64,000 nucleotides of DNA from Zanthoxylum bungeanum (GCA_019454045.1 SKCR01049639.1:62001-126000), one strand, 5' to 3'; counted from the first letter of the stretch, positions 10,160-20,626 are shown. Notes: generated from the letters alone by a model not told the origin. Made by a program: numbers and translations.

Positions 10160-11987
10160 CGCAATCCCTGAGTTTTTACATGTCTAACAAAGACATATCT
10201 AGGAACAGTTTGGTCAATGGATCTGCTACCATTTCTTGCGTAGAAATGTACTTCATGTTTACCTCTTCTCGTGCAACTATGTCTTTCACAAAGTTATATT
10301 TGTATCTATATGTTTCGTTTTACAATGGAATTTTGGGTCTTTTGTGTAGGCTATCGCTGCTTCACACTATCACAGTTAACTAATACTGGACCAGAAGCTT
10401 CATTTGACATACCCAAATGATCCAAGAACCTTTTCAAACCAACCACACAGCCTCTTGTACTGCTGATGAAAAGACCACAAATTTAGCCTCTATTGTGGAT
10501 AAGGCTATACAAGACCGTTTCTTACTGCTCCATGAAATGGCACCATTGTTTAGCAAGAAAACAAAATCGGAGGTAGATTTTCTTTCATCTAAATCTCCTC
10601 CCCAGTCAGCATCAGTATAGCCTCTCAATTGCAGATCATTTCCTTGATAACACAATGAGTAATCAGCTGTCCCTCTCATATACCTAAATATTCTTTTAAC
10701 TGCTTTTCAATGTGCTAGCCCTGGATTAGATTGGTATCTACTTACCATTCCAACAGCGAAACAGATATCAGGTCTAGTACACAACATTGCGTACATTAAA
10801 CTTCCAACTGCATTTGCATAAGGAACTTTCTTCATTTGTTCCTTTTCCTGTGGAGTTTCAGGACACAATCTACGACTCAAAGCTTCAGTTTTCATGATAG
10901 GAGTATCAATGGGTTTGCAAGCCTGCATTTGGAAGCGTTCAAGAATTTTCTTTATATATGACTCATGTGAAAGAGATAATAAATTCTTTGAACGATTTCT
11001 TGAGATCTCAACCCCAAGAATATATGCAGCTTCACCCATATATATTTCATCTCGAAGTTAGATGATAACCATTCTTTAATGTGTTTTACAAACTCCTTAT
11101 CATTTCCTGCTATAAGTATATCATCCACGTACAAAGATAAGATAATGAACTTATCTTTATCTCTCTTGGTGTACACACAATGATCCTCATCTATCATTGT
11201 GAAATCATTCGAAATGATTGTAATGTGGAATCGTATATACCATTGTCTAGACGATTGCTTGAGACCATATATAGACTTTAAAAGTCTACATACTTTCTCT
11301 TTTCATTTTCTTTTATGAAACCTACTGGTTGTTCCATGTAGATTTCTTCATCAAGTTCTCCATTAAGAAAAGCAGTCTTTACATCCATTTGATGTAATTC
11401 TAGATCCATACTTGCTACTATAGCCAGAATCAAGCGAATTGAGGTAAACCTTACAACAGGTGAAAAAGTCTCTTCATAGCCAATTCCTTCATGTTGCGTA
11501 TACCCTTTTGCCACAAGTCGTGCTTTATATCTTTCGATATTGTCATCGGCATTACGCTTTATTTTAAGATCCATTTGTTCTTAACAGCTTTGCGTCCTTT
11601 GGGTAGATCAACCAATTCCCAAACTTGGTTGGACCTCATTGACTCCATCTCTTCTTCCATTGCTTTCATCCATTTTTCCTTAGTAGGACACCGAAGAGCC
11701 TCTCTTATTTTTCTAGGTTCTTCATCATCTTGAGGTAGAATCATAAAGGGTTCTCCTTCGATATCGAAACGACGTCGAGGAATGCCTATACGATTACTAC
11801 GTCGCAATTGGGATTCTAGTGGTGGAACTGATTCCTCACTTTCGATATTATTCCCATTTGGATCGTGCACATTGCTCCCACTTGGATTATGTACATCAGT
11901 CCCACTCGGATCACGTAAATGAGACTCGTGTGAAACTAATTCATCATTTTGAGATTCATGTGAAACAGATTCATCATGTTTTCTCAA
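10160..11987 (-). pseudogene. Reverse transcriptase and RNase H of the copia element, frameshifted
   Basis: The copia RT starts around 11987 with RRSNRIGIPRRRF and WMKAMEEEMESM, then continues through [21 protein letters not shown] and [19 protein letters not shown]. The catalytic SLYVDDILIAG is at about 11135-11100, and GSLMYAMLCTRPDI follows. RNase H has GYTDADWGGD and ISWSSKKRSCIALST (10679-10434). The expected end (KTKHIDTKYNFVKD, MVADPLTKLF) is seen in a shifted frame down to about 10160. At least four frame changes or stops (near 11565, 11200, 11040, 10430) break the polyprotein. Confidence 0.85.
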
Positions 11988-12285
11988 TTTCTCTCATCAC
12001 TCCCACTTGAATTAGGTAAACCCGAGTGTTCACCAATCATGTGATCCATGTGATCTTGAGTTTCATATAGAGATAAATCTTGACCTATCTCTCTCTGCTT
12101 AGGAAAATCATTTTCTAAAAATGTGATATCTCGTGATTCAAATTCTGTCATGCCTCCACTTTCATGTTCACCTATGCAAACATATCCTTTGATTGTTCAG
12201 AATATCTTATGAAGATAGTCTTTTTTCCTCTTGGGCCTAACTTTCCATGTTCGTGAGAACGCACATGAACATAAGCCGCACAACC

Positions 12286-13155
12286 TCAAGGTTTTAGAAA
12301 GTGAATATATGGTTTACGACCTGTCCATAACTCATATGGTGTGGTGGACACAGATTTAGATGGCACTCGATTAAGTACATATGTGGCAGTTAATAATGCA
12401 TCACCCCAATAGGTTATAGGCAAATTTGCTTGTGCCATCATAGACCTAACCATTTCAAGAAGAGTTATATTTCTTCTTTCCACAACACCATTTTGTTGAG
12501 GAGTAGCAGGAGTAGTCAACTGACGACTAATTCCTTTTTCATCACATAATTCTCTGAACTGATCAGATAAGTACCCACGACCACGGTCAGTGCGTAGTGC
12601 TTTAATTTTCTTGTCTAATTGATTTTCTGTAAAATTCATAAATTTCTTGAAGCATTCTAATGCTTCAGATTTATGAGCAATCAAATAGACATAACCAAAG
12701 CGTGTAAAATCATCTATGAATGTGATGAAATAAGATGCTTCATGCCTTGCCTTGACATTCATTGGACCACAGATATCGGAATGAATTAATTGTAATGGAA
12801 ATTCTGCTCTAGTCCCTTTTCCGAATGGTTTTTTCGCAGTTTTTCCAGCCAAGCAATATTCACAGGTTGACAATTCTACCTTCTCAATATTTCCCAGAAA
12901 CCCTTCTTTGGCTAATCTGTTCATTCTTTGCTGGCCAATGTGGCCAAGTGTAGCATGCCACACAATTACATCACCATCATTATTGACAGTTGAAGTAACA
13001 AATGAAAAACTGGAATTATGATTGAAACATTCAACATTCAATACAATAAAACCATCAAGAAAATAACCAGAACCATAGTGTATTGTACCTAAGTACAAAT
13101 CAACACCAAATTTATGGAAGTTCAAATTGAAACCTAAATTAACCAAAACCAACAC
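12286..13155 (-). CDS. Integrase of the copia element (open segment of pol)
   Basis: This 289-codon segment carries the pre-integrase VIVWHATLGHIGQQRM and the zinc-binding CEYCLAGK. The catalytic core has Asp in LIHSDICGP, Asp in LRTDRGRGYL and Glu in QQNGVVERRN. The end of the core reads YELWTGRKPYIHF. It inserts element cDNA into chromosomes. It is in a different frame from the protease segment at 13161-13523. Between 12285 and 11988 the integrase C-terminus continues in broken frames. Confidence 0.88.
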   Translation of the reverse strand: MLVLVNLGFNLNFHKFGVDLYLGTIHYGSGYFLDGFIVLNVECFNHNSSFSFVTSTVNNDGDVIVWHATLGHIGQQRMNRLAKEGFLGNIEKVELSTCEYCLAGKTAKKPFGKGTRAEFPLQLIHSDICGPMNVKARHEASYFITFIDDFTRFGYVYLIAHKSEALECFKKFMNFTENQLDKKIKALRTDRGRGYLSDQFRELCDEKGISRQLTTPATPQQNGVVERRNITLLEMVRSMMAQANLPITYWGDALLTATYVLNRVPSKSVSTTPYELWTGRKPYIHFLKP

Positions 13156-13160
13156 AGAGA

Positions 13161-13523
13161 CTAAATTTCGACGAATTTATGGAGCAAACAATCATCATGT
13201 AGTAGTAAAGTTTTTCCACCATGCATGACTAACTTGCATGTTCCTATGCCTTTGACTTCAACCCGTGAGTTGTTGCCAACATATATCCACTTCACCCCAG
13301 GTGAAATTCGCCGAAATTCCACGAAGGCATCTCTATCCTTCGCTACATGGTCTGTGGCTCCTGAGTCTACAGTCCACAAAGGATTAGATTCAGTTAGAAA
13401 GATTGAACTTGAAACACATATTTCATTTAAATGTGCACGAAATGTGTTCACCTTTTTAGGCTCAGTGCAGTCACGAGCAAAATGACATTTCTTACCACAG
13501 TTAAAATATTTAACCTTTGCCAT
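13161..13523 (-). CDS. Zinc knuckle and aspartic protease segment of the copia element
   Basis: Begins with a CCHC-like knuckle in which the first Cys position is preceded by YFN (NCGKKCHFARDC), then the protease active site WTVDSGATDHV, and ends near KTLLLHDDCLL. The frame overlaps the end of gag by 76 bases, so gag and protease are separated by a frameshift. The protease releases mature proteins from the polyprotein. Confidence 0.85.
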   Translation of the reverse strand: MAKVKYFNCGKKCHFARDCTEPKKVNTFRAHLNEICVSSSIFLTESNPLWTVDSGATDHVAKDRDAFVEFRRISPGVKWIYVGNNSRVEVKGIGTCKLVMHGGKTLLLHDDCLLHKFVEI

Positions 13524-14314
13524 GTTTTTCTTTTTGGTAGGACGTTTTCCTTCCCATGTTGATTGGTTTTCTGTTTCTTTTCTGGCTTGGAAGAATTTTT
13601 TTCTTTTCCGAACTGGAACCCACCACCAGGAATTTTTCTTTTCTTCTTGAAACCTCCAGGTTTGCTAGTTTCTGTCATATACACTTCAATATTTGACTTA
13701 GCAGCCGCAAGGCGGTCTCTTTCTAATTCAAGGTGACGTTTAGCATCATCAAATGTTTTGATGCTCTCATTGTGGGTCAAATGCATCTTCATATGCTCCC
13801 AGCTATTTGGAAGAGAACGAATGACCGCTTGGACTTTCTGTTCATCTGTAAGAACATGTCCAGCATCTACCAGTTCAGTAATCATGTTTGACATTTGCCT
13901 CAAGTGTTTTGACATAGTGAACTCAGGACGTTTCTTGTATGTGTCAAACTTGATTGTCAGTGACCTGAGTTTGGTTATTGAGGTACTACCAAACTTTTCA
14001 GCTAGTGTGGACCACATGTCCTTAGCCATGTCATATTTCATGAACTCTTTCATTAGGTCATTATCCATACTACTCAGCAACGTAATGCGGGCAATGGAAT
14101 TCTTTTTCTTCCAGGCCTCATAAGCCTCTCGGTCTCGCATGTGTTGGACCGTAGTGCCCTGTTCAGGTTCATCCATGCTCATTTTCAAAGTTTCAAGAAA
14201 CTCTTGTTCTTCTAGCACATATTGGATTTTCATGCTCCAAATTTCATAATTATCGCCATCCAGTTTCTCACCCTTGTTGAGTTCAGCAATAATGTTCTTT
14301 GTTGCGGAAGCCAT
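13448..14314 (-). CDS. gag of the copia element
   Basis: The start at 14314 (MASATKNIIAEL) is preferred to an upstream in-frame Met at 14350 because it begins the family-like segment. KLDGDNYEIWSMKI, TKLRSLTIKFDTYK and SLPNSWEHMK mark the UBN2-type copia gag core. A basic Lys-rich tail (KKRKIPGGG) follows, then the frame is lost before the zinc knuckle. It forms the particle shell and binds element RNA. Confidence 0.88.
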   Translation of the reverse strand: MASATKNIIAELNKGEKLDGDNYEIWSMKIQYVLEEQEFLETLKMSMDEPEQGTTVQHMRDREAYEAWKKKNSIARITLLSSMDNDLMKEFMKYDMAKDMWSTLAEKFGSTSITKLRSLTIKFDTYKKRPEFTMSKHLRQMSNMITELVDAGHVLTDEQKVQAVIRSLPNSWEHMKMHLTHNESIKTFDDAKRHLELERDRLAAAKSNIEVYMTETSKPGGFKKKRKIPGGGFQFGKEKNSSKPEKKQKTNQHGKENVLPKRKTWQRLNILTVVRNVILLVTALSLKR

Positions 14315-14691
14315 TAAAAACACAAAGTTTCTACAGACATTCATACACAAATGTTAATACTTTTAACTTATTTTATCATGAAATAATTATGTTTAATAAG
14401 ATTTTTCAATGGGGTTAGAGTCAAAAGGCCACTATGTGTCCAATAATCATCCAATTACCCAATGTAAAAATATTATCAACATAATCAATCATGTAAAATC
14501 ATTTTCTAAAAATTACATAAATTCTTAGAACATCTTAATCATGCGACTATTGTACATGACAATCATTGATTTAATTACATAAATTAAATTCAACATTAAA
14601 CATTCATACATATAAATACAATATTTACATGCCGTGAAGTAACAAACAATTACACACATAAACATTAACATAGTTTTATCATAGAGAAAAA

Positions 14692-15210
14692 CTAATATCT
14701 AACACTTAAAACTTTTTCAGTTCTAGTGTTCCAACGAATAAAAGTCTTTGGATAAGAATCCTCAAATTCTTTCGGTAACTGGTAATTGATCTTGGACAAC
14801 CATGGAAAACCTATTGCAAATTTCGGATCCTTGCAACGTTTCCGAGACATCAAAGGAAAAATGGTATTATTTGCCTTAGATTGAAGATACTCAATCGCTA
14901 ACCTCTCAATGGCTATGTTGTATTGAACATGTAGTTCTTCTGTATGAGTTACTAATTTCCAAATATCAGTAAGCCTTTTTTGCCATATTTTCGGGAGAGT
15001 ATTTCGTAGGTATCTCAGTCTGTTCGGTTGTCCTATCCAAGTACCCTCCCATATAGATTCTTGTAACATGTTATTGAAGGTGATTATATGCGAGATCATA
15101 TCATCATCTTCTTTCATCCGATATTTATCCAAATCCAGCAACATGTCTTTCAATCTTTCACTGTGGGCGGATGTCATAACTTTTTTTGCAGTTCTTTGTT
15201 TGATCGGCAT
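14692..15210 (-). CDS. Extra ORF upstream of gag in the copia leader, function unknown
   Basis: A 172-codon frame starts MPIKQRTAKK at 15210; an in-frame Met at 15297 would add a hydrophobic 28-residue N-terminus. It contains RLKDMLLDLDKYRMKEDDD, MISHIITFNNMLQE, RLRYLRNTLPKIWQKRL and a basic KRCKDPKF region. The pattern of a short helical block followed by a P-x-W segment recalls copia gag (SLPxSW) but the similarity is weak. It lies between the primer site and gag in sense orientation. It may be a duplicated gag fragment or a lineage-specific accessory ORF. Confidence 0.4.
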   Translation of the reverse strand: MPIKQRTAKKVMTSAHSERLKDMLLDLDKYRMKEDDDMISHIITFNNMLQESIWEGTWIGQPNRLRYLRNTLPKIWQKRLTDIWKLVTHTEELHVQYNIAIERLAIEYLQSKANNTIFPLMSRKRCKDPKFAIGFPWLSKINYQLPKEFEDSYPKTFIRWNTRTEKVLSVRY

Positions 15211-15550
15211 GATTTTTCTGCAACAAATACAAAGAAAAATCAATATAATGAAACACGAAGTTACATTAACTAAAATAAACATCACAAAGATATTCATTTA
15301 CATAAACACAAAGTTTATATGATAAAACAAATTTATCATGGCCGATTAATACAATATGCAAAAAGACTAGACATTTAATCATGACGGATCGAAATTACCG
15401 AAGCAAAATGATACATACATGACCAACACGGGCCAACACGGATGTCCACGCGCCATTTACGCGCCACAGGAGTGGCTCATGCACCTCCACGCGCCGGCCA
15501 CGAGCTCTCACTCGCCCTCACGCGCCGGCCAGCCTCGGGTAACTTTCACG

Positions 15551-15745
15551 CGCGGACGACATGTCGTCCGCGAGATCTGTGTAAGTATGACAAGTCGGTT
15601 CTATGTTAAAGACGCAGACGACATGTCGTCTGTCTTCTATCCGGATGACATGTTGGTTGAGCCCATTATTCGTGTATGACTTGTCGTACAATATTCGGAC
15701 GACTTGTCGTCCGTTTTTCTAAAGACCGGATGACATGTAGTACGG
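15551..15745. repeat. Cluster of palindromes built on GACGACATGTCGTC
   Basis: A perfect 22-bp palindrome spans 15551-15572, with core GCGGACGACATGTCGTCCGC. A 16-bp one (AGACGACATGTCGTCT) lies near 15611-15626. Degenerate copies follow near 15640, 15665, 15695 and 15727. Just before (15445-15555) is a run of CACGCGCC motifs. The block lies in the copia leader between primer site and the extra ORF and is far more GC-rich than its surroundings. Confidence 0.75.
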
Positions 15746-16040
15746 CTATTCTGGGAGTGTTTTTCTGGGTAAAAACAGATTCATCTAGCCAACTTCTAGG
15801 GTCCATATCTTTCTCAATTTTAATCCAAATTAAGTAAATGATATACCAAATTGAAGATCTCATGACCTAGTTTTCAAAACATATTTTAACATGCTATTAT
15901 CAATTTTCTACAAAGAGTTATTACGGCCCAAAGTTGGAAGAAAATCATTTTTGTAAAAACAAAAACCAGAAGCATTTTCAACATTTTTCATGCATGTTCA
16001 TGCAATTTTTGTGTAATCCAACTAGAATACATGCATTTAA

Positions 16041-16053
16041 GCTCTGATACTAA
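16041..16053 (-). other. Primer binding site of the copia element, initiator-Met type
   Basis: Minus-strand TTAGTATCAGAGC directly follows the LTR end, close to the standard TGGTATCAGAGC complementary to initiator tRNA-Met. It fixes the orientation of the element. Confidence 0.8.
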
Positions 16054-16666
16054 TGTTAGGAAACATAATCCCTAATATATTTACATGTTTGTCCTCTTAG
16101 GATCTAACCATACATGTATTACTAGTCCTAGATTTATTTACATGCTAATTGAAATAAATCTATACTAACCACAACACAATTGCATACCTTTTATGCTTGT
16201 AGAGACCTCTTAATCAAACTTAATTGATTGCTTAACTCAATAAGCAAATGGTCTTATTTATAGGAGGGAAACCAAGTCACTATTAGCTCACATGCATGGA
16301 TTACTATTAATCCTTGATTACTATTTAATCACATGCATTGATTACTATGTAATCACATGTATTTGGATGCAAAATGACTTTCTGTAACCCTTCCAAAAAT
16401 GTTACCATCATGGGTGTACCATATGTTCCCCATTTAACATTTCACTAATTGTTGTTACTTAACAACCCTTGTTGTTACTTAATTATTTGATTAACAACTC
16501 TTGTTGTTTACTTAATTATTTGATATTACTAATTGTTGTTATTCAACAACACCAAATAATTAACTTAATAATTTCCAACATGAAATTATTACTAATTGTT
16601 GTTATTTAACAACATCAAATAATTTGCTTAATAATTCCAATTAACAACAATTAACATTATCCAACA
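16054..16666 (-). repeat. 5' LTR of the 8.2-kb copia element
   Basis: Near-identical to 8509-9119, starting TGTTAGGAAACATAATCC and ending ATCCAACA on the plus strand. The minus-strand TATA box CTATAAATAAG lies at about 16254-16264. TATAG follows at 16667. Confidence 0.92.
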
Positions 16667-16934
16667 TATAGAGTTTTTACTGATCAGATTCAGTGCTTAG
16701 CATAAATTCAACTCAAGAAAATTTTATTTTAAAAAAAAGTAGTGGCTCGATATACGAAGTTTCTCACACCGTGGATTTTAGGAAGGATTCAATATATTCG
16801 CATTCTTAGACAAGGGTGAAAGATTTCATACAAATTGAATTCTCTCTAAGGCTTACAGTGTGGGAACTCTCGCATCATTTTTATTTAAAATAAAATATCC
16901 CTGAGTTGAGGCATAGAACCCTAGCTCTGAACGC

Positions 16935-16942
16935 TATAAATA
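16935..16942 (+). promoter_or_regulatory. TATA box of the candidate microRNA gene
   Basis: TATAAATA in the context CGCTATAAATAGCC, about 107 bases before the foldback. A transcription start near 16967 would leave a leader of roughly 75 bases, a usual layout for plant MIR genes. Confidence 0.5.
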
Positions 16943-17042
16943 GCCACAAAACCCTGAACTAATATACTCATTCGGTCTCATTAGTTTAGTAGAAGATTCA
17001 GCTGTTTGTTGCATATATAGCAAATTTTGAGGGCTAATGTTC

Positions 17043-17112
17043 TCTGAACTCTCTCTCTCAACGGCTCCTCTGGCCTAGCTGATAAGGCGCCGTTGAGGAG
17101 AGACAGTTCGGA
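17043..17112 (+). ncRNA. MIR1446: MIR1446-like microRNA precursor foldback
   Basis: The 5' arm CTGAACTCTCTCTCTCAACG (17044-17063) pairs with the 3' arm CCGTTGAGGAGAGACAGTTC (17090-17109) and beyond. About 21 pairs form, with one C-C mismatch, one single-base bulge and two or fewer G-U pairs, around a loop of about 23 bases. The 5' arm 17042-17061 agrees at 18 of 20 positions with the conserved miR1446 sequence as I remember it (UUCUGAACUCUCUCCCUCAA). The duplex meets usual plant precursor rules. A TATA box lies 107 bases upstream. Loss of strict identity in two positions could mean a diverged or inactive locus. Confidence 0.65.
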
Positions 17113-17570
17113 ATATATAGGCTCTCAGCTGCCAAAGCCACGGTGTCATGCACCAGGTATTGTTGATAAGCTTCTCCTTCAAAATTAGTAATGGCATATA
17201 GTAGTGGCTTATATTTTGCATCATTAATATTATAGAAATGAAAACTTTTCCTTGAAAATCAACATATTTGATGCACGTTATCAATTGTGTAGTTCAGTCA
17301 ACCGGTGATGCTTGTATAAGAAGTTTGATTTTGTAACTTGTAAGCTCAGAAATAGAGCAATCAACCAGCATAAGCTTTGAAATTGGAGCCTCGATATCTG
17401 TGGCTAGCTGCATATTTTGAAGGTCATGATCCATCATTTATCTTTTTGTGGAGACAAAGTAGCTAGGAATCCCTTTGATAGAAATGACCAAGATTATTTT
17501 CAATCAAGGCTGTTATATCATACACATATGGTATGAACAATACTATCTGTAATGTACATATATAATACCA

Positions 17571-18184
17571 TTATATAAATGATTTGGTTTGAATCGAACC
17601 TAAGCAAATCGAATTAACTGAACCTAATCGAATTAAAATTTTATAAAAAACCGAATGGTTCCAAACCCATAAACCAAACCGAAATTTGACAAAAATTGAA
17701 CCAAATCTGAAATGCTCAACATTTAGCTAACGTTAATATTTTTCTATGGTTTCTTTGTGTATAAAAAATATTCAAAAAAGTTATACTATACCATAGTAAA
17801 ATTATTATGTTCTCATACTCTTCTTCCTTTAACAAAAATAAGACTAACTCGAGATGGTTCAATTAAATAAAAGATATAAAAGTGATTAATCCATATAATT
17901 TCATATAGATGTACAATTGTATATGCATGATGATATTCAAAACAACACATTAGACATCATAAATTAATATATCGTGTATTACTTTATCGTTTGATATAAC
18001 CAATTGTAATATTTAAACATAACTGGACTGAATCGAATTATCAAACAGAACTAAACCAAATCGAATGTCAAAGCGAATTGAAATTTGACAAAAAAATTGA
18101 ATGATTCCAAACTCCCAAATCGAATAGTTTGGAAACCGAACATAAATTTTTTAAAAAATGAAACCGAACCTGAAATGCCCATCC
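17571..18184. mobile_element. hAT-like non-autonomous element remnant, right end lost
   Basis: Two ~130-150-bp direct repeats (about 17600-17728 and 18033-18184) are rich in AACCGAA, AATCGAAT and GAACC motifs, and both end GAAATGC(C/T)CA. This AACCGAA-rich terminal structure is common in small plant hAT elements, whose ends read TAGGGGTGGGCA. The right terminus is replaced by the LTR at 18185, and no left inverted terminus or target duplication was identified. Boundaries are approximate. Confidence 0.4.
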
Positions 18185-19535
18185 TGTAAGCGCCATTACA
18201 CTTGGTGAAGGATTTGATGATGCAACGCTATGACTTCGACATGCATTCGCGAGCATTATAAAAATATGTTGAAGCAAATGAATGTGAAGACTCAAGAGCT
18301 CAAATGAAGAAATCAAGTGAAGTCTTATAACTTAGGGCTCTCAATGTAAGCGAGTTGATAATTCAAGTATTTTAAGCTCATAGGACTCATACACATTCAT
18401 AAAATACATTTGGGTCATGTGCATAATGTTTTAATCTTCAAATTCTGTGTTTTCTGCACTATGACCGGCACACTGGCTTCTGAGCCGGCATACCGGTGTC
18501 CCTATTCTACTTTGGACAATTTTGCACGCTCTTTAAACCGAGCTACTCCTTACCAGTCCACCATACCGGTCAGTCTAGAGATTTCATAGCTACTGAAACC
18601 GGTCTAGTCCATATCGGTCTTCATACCGGTCAGTAATCCAATAGGTCATGTGCTTTATACTCAACGGTCATATTCTGAATATAGCCATTTAAATTTACAG
18701 GACCGGTATACCAGCTACTGTAGACCGACATACCGATCTAAGGATAGAGAGTAGTGGCAGTTTTCACTTTCTCTATAAATTGAATGCCCATTTCATTTTT
18801 GCCAAGTTCTAACACCTTCATACATTTTCTAAGAAGCAAAAACATAGAAAGAAACTTAAACCTTCTTCATCTTCATTCTCTTCACAATTAAAGTTTACAC
18901 ACTACATCTTCATACACATTTAGTGAGCTTGGAATTACTTGGGTTAGCAACTCACTCTTAATCTTCTTTATCTTTTGTGAGTACCCAAGTTGAGTTGTAA
19001 ATTTTTTAATCTTAAACACTTGTGGTTGTGAAATCCCTTGTTGAGTGTGGATACTCAAAAGGGTGGATTTGTGTAAAGTTTTAAGAGTGAACATAAGGAC
19101 AAAACTCTTGGTGTTGTGTAAAGGTTTGAAGTGAACATAACAACAAAACTCTTGGTTTGTGAGTAAGGCACGGAAAACTCATGGTGTAATGTGTGGATTC
19201 ACATTTTCATAGTGGAAAGCTTCAAGCGCGGCTTGGAGGAGTGGACGTAAGCATTATTAGCCGAACCATTATAAATCACAGTGTCAAATTTCTCTATCAT
19301 TCACTCCTTTTATTTATCGCAAGTTTTATTTTATATTTGCATATCACTTAGAAACTTATCTTTGGTAAAATATATTGATTTAGAAAATTACACACTAATT
19401 TTAATTGGTAAAGTTACTAACTAAGTAGCTTAAAATTGACAGGATTTTAAATTCCATAATATTTGTCACATACCCAATTCACCCTTTTCTTGGGTATATT
19501 TATATATGTTGTTTGAGTGCTTATTGGAAATTTTA
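18185..19535 (+). repeat. 5' LTR of the first gag-only copia element
   Basis: Starts TGTAAGCGCCATTACACTTG. It contains about eight ACCGGT/CATACCGGTC-type motifs between 18465 and 18740, just before a TATA box CTATAAAT at 18773-18780. It is followed by the primer site. It pairs with 36877-38183, from which it differs at many sites. Confidence 0.88.
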
Positions 19536-19537
19536 AT

Positions 19538-19549
19538 TGGTATCAGAGC
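19538..19549 (+). other. Primer binding site, initiator tRNA-Met type
   Basis: TGGTATCAGAGC, the standard plant copia primer site, two bases after the LTR end. Confidence 0.85.
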
Positions 19550-19607
19550 TTGGACTTCTCGTACGATTTGACCATCCGAGAAGAGATAATATCACAACTA
19601 CAAGCAA

Positions 19608-20011
19608 TATGTCAATGAACATTGCCGAGGGATTTTTGACACATGATGTCAACACCTTGAAATTGGATGAATTGGTGGGAAAATTGTTGGAATATGATAA
19701 GGAAATCAAGATGGATTTAACAGAAGAAGAAAAGAAAAATAAAAAGATATTAGCCCTTAAATCATTTATGAGAAAAAAAAGGATAGTGCAAACTCAAGTG
19801 ATGAGGAAGATTATAGTGATAAAGACTTAGCACAATTGACAAAGAAGTTCAAGAAATTCCTCAAATCCAAGAAGTCTAAAGGAAAATTTCGGATGGATGA
19901 GAAGAAAGAGGAAAATTGGCCAAAGAAGTACAAGAATGATAAAATCACTTGCTTTGAGTGTGAAAAATTGGGTCATATAGTTGTCGATTGCCCAATGAGG
20001 AGGTTCAAGGG
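19608..20011 (+). pseudogene. Copia gag C-terminal half, first part (interrupted by the Tat element)
   Basis: TLKLDELVGKLLEYDKEIK, then EEEKKNKKILALKSF, LTKKFKKFLKSKK and the zinc knuckle CFECEKLGHIVVDC are the usual order of the C-terminal half of plant copia gag. The N-terminal UBN2 domain is missing. A frameshift lies near 19775-19835. Coding stops at the Tat insertion and the same frame family resumes at 35014. Confidence 0.8.
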
Positions 20012-20626
20012 TGTACGGGCCAAATTTGGGCCAATGGTAAAATCGTCTTTCACTTCGGACCCAATGTCAAGTGAAGCCCAAAACAGCAATTCAGCCCGAA
20101 AGACTTAAACTGTTTATGAGGCCCAGATTATAGACAAGCCACATGTATTCCCCTAATCTCTCAACTACCATATCTATTTTTTTCCCAACAAAAATACCAA
20201 CATTCATATAAAAATATTCTTCATCACCAAAAGCCAAGACCTCAAACACATTGTGGGCCCACCTCTATAAATACAGCTACGGTGCCAACTAAAAAGGTTA
20301 TATTTCTCAACCTATAAATAGAAGCAGAACTCAGAATACATTCATTAAGGTTTTAGCTCTCATACTAGAGCTCTCAAGATATTTCACCCTCAAAACACTA
20401 ACCCACTGCCCTCACAGTAGTCTACGAAGGTCAAGGTAACCTAAAACCTTACTCTTTCATTACTTTCTGCTCGTCTTTGCTACTGACTTAAGTGTCGGAG
20501 TGCCTACGGCACCCACCACACTGGTGGGTAGACTCTCCCTGCTCACTCTACCTTTATTTTGCAGGATCGCTAGTGCCCTATCATACAAATATCGATTATG
20601 GACCTCATGCGAAAACCAGTTCTATA
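20012..20626 (+). repeat. 5' LTR of the Tat-type element
   Basis: Starts TGTACGGGCCAAATTTGGGC and ends CCAGTTCTATA, where the partner ends TTTCTACA. TATA-like boxes CTCTATAAATAC (about 20264) and CCTATAAATAG (about 20310) are present. It differs from the 3' LTR at many sites, several of them C/T or G/A. Confidence 0.92.

Larger units (their letters stand above)
8509..16666 (-). mobile_element. Full-length Ty1/copia retrotransposon (8.2 kb), minus strand, decayed
   Basis: LTRs of 611 and 613 bp flank the element and TATAG is duplicated at 8504-8508 and 16667-16671. On the minus strand the order is LTR, Met-initiator-type primer site, 1.7-kb leader with an extra ORF, gag, protease, integrase, reverse transcriptase, RNase H, 1-kb non-coding 3' region, LTR. 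Integrase before reverse transcriptase defines Ty1/copia. The LTRs differ at roughly a dozen sites, mostly indels, so the insertion is fairly young. Frameshifts in gag-protease and in reverse transcriptase make this copy inactive. Confidence 0.93.
16667..17570 (+). other. Host segment carrying a candidate microRNA transcription unit
   Basis: After removal of the copia element this joins 8508. It holds a TATA box at 16935, a foldback at 17043-17112, and a CACCAGGTATTG donor-like site near 17150. No protein-coding frame of note is present. From about 17520 the sequence becomes AT-rich with no feature until the hAT-like remnant. Confidence 0.5.
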
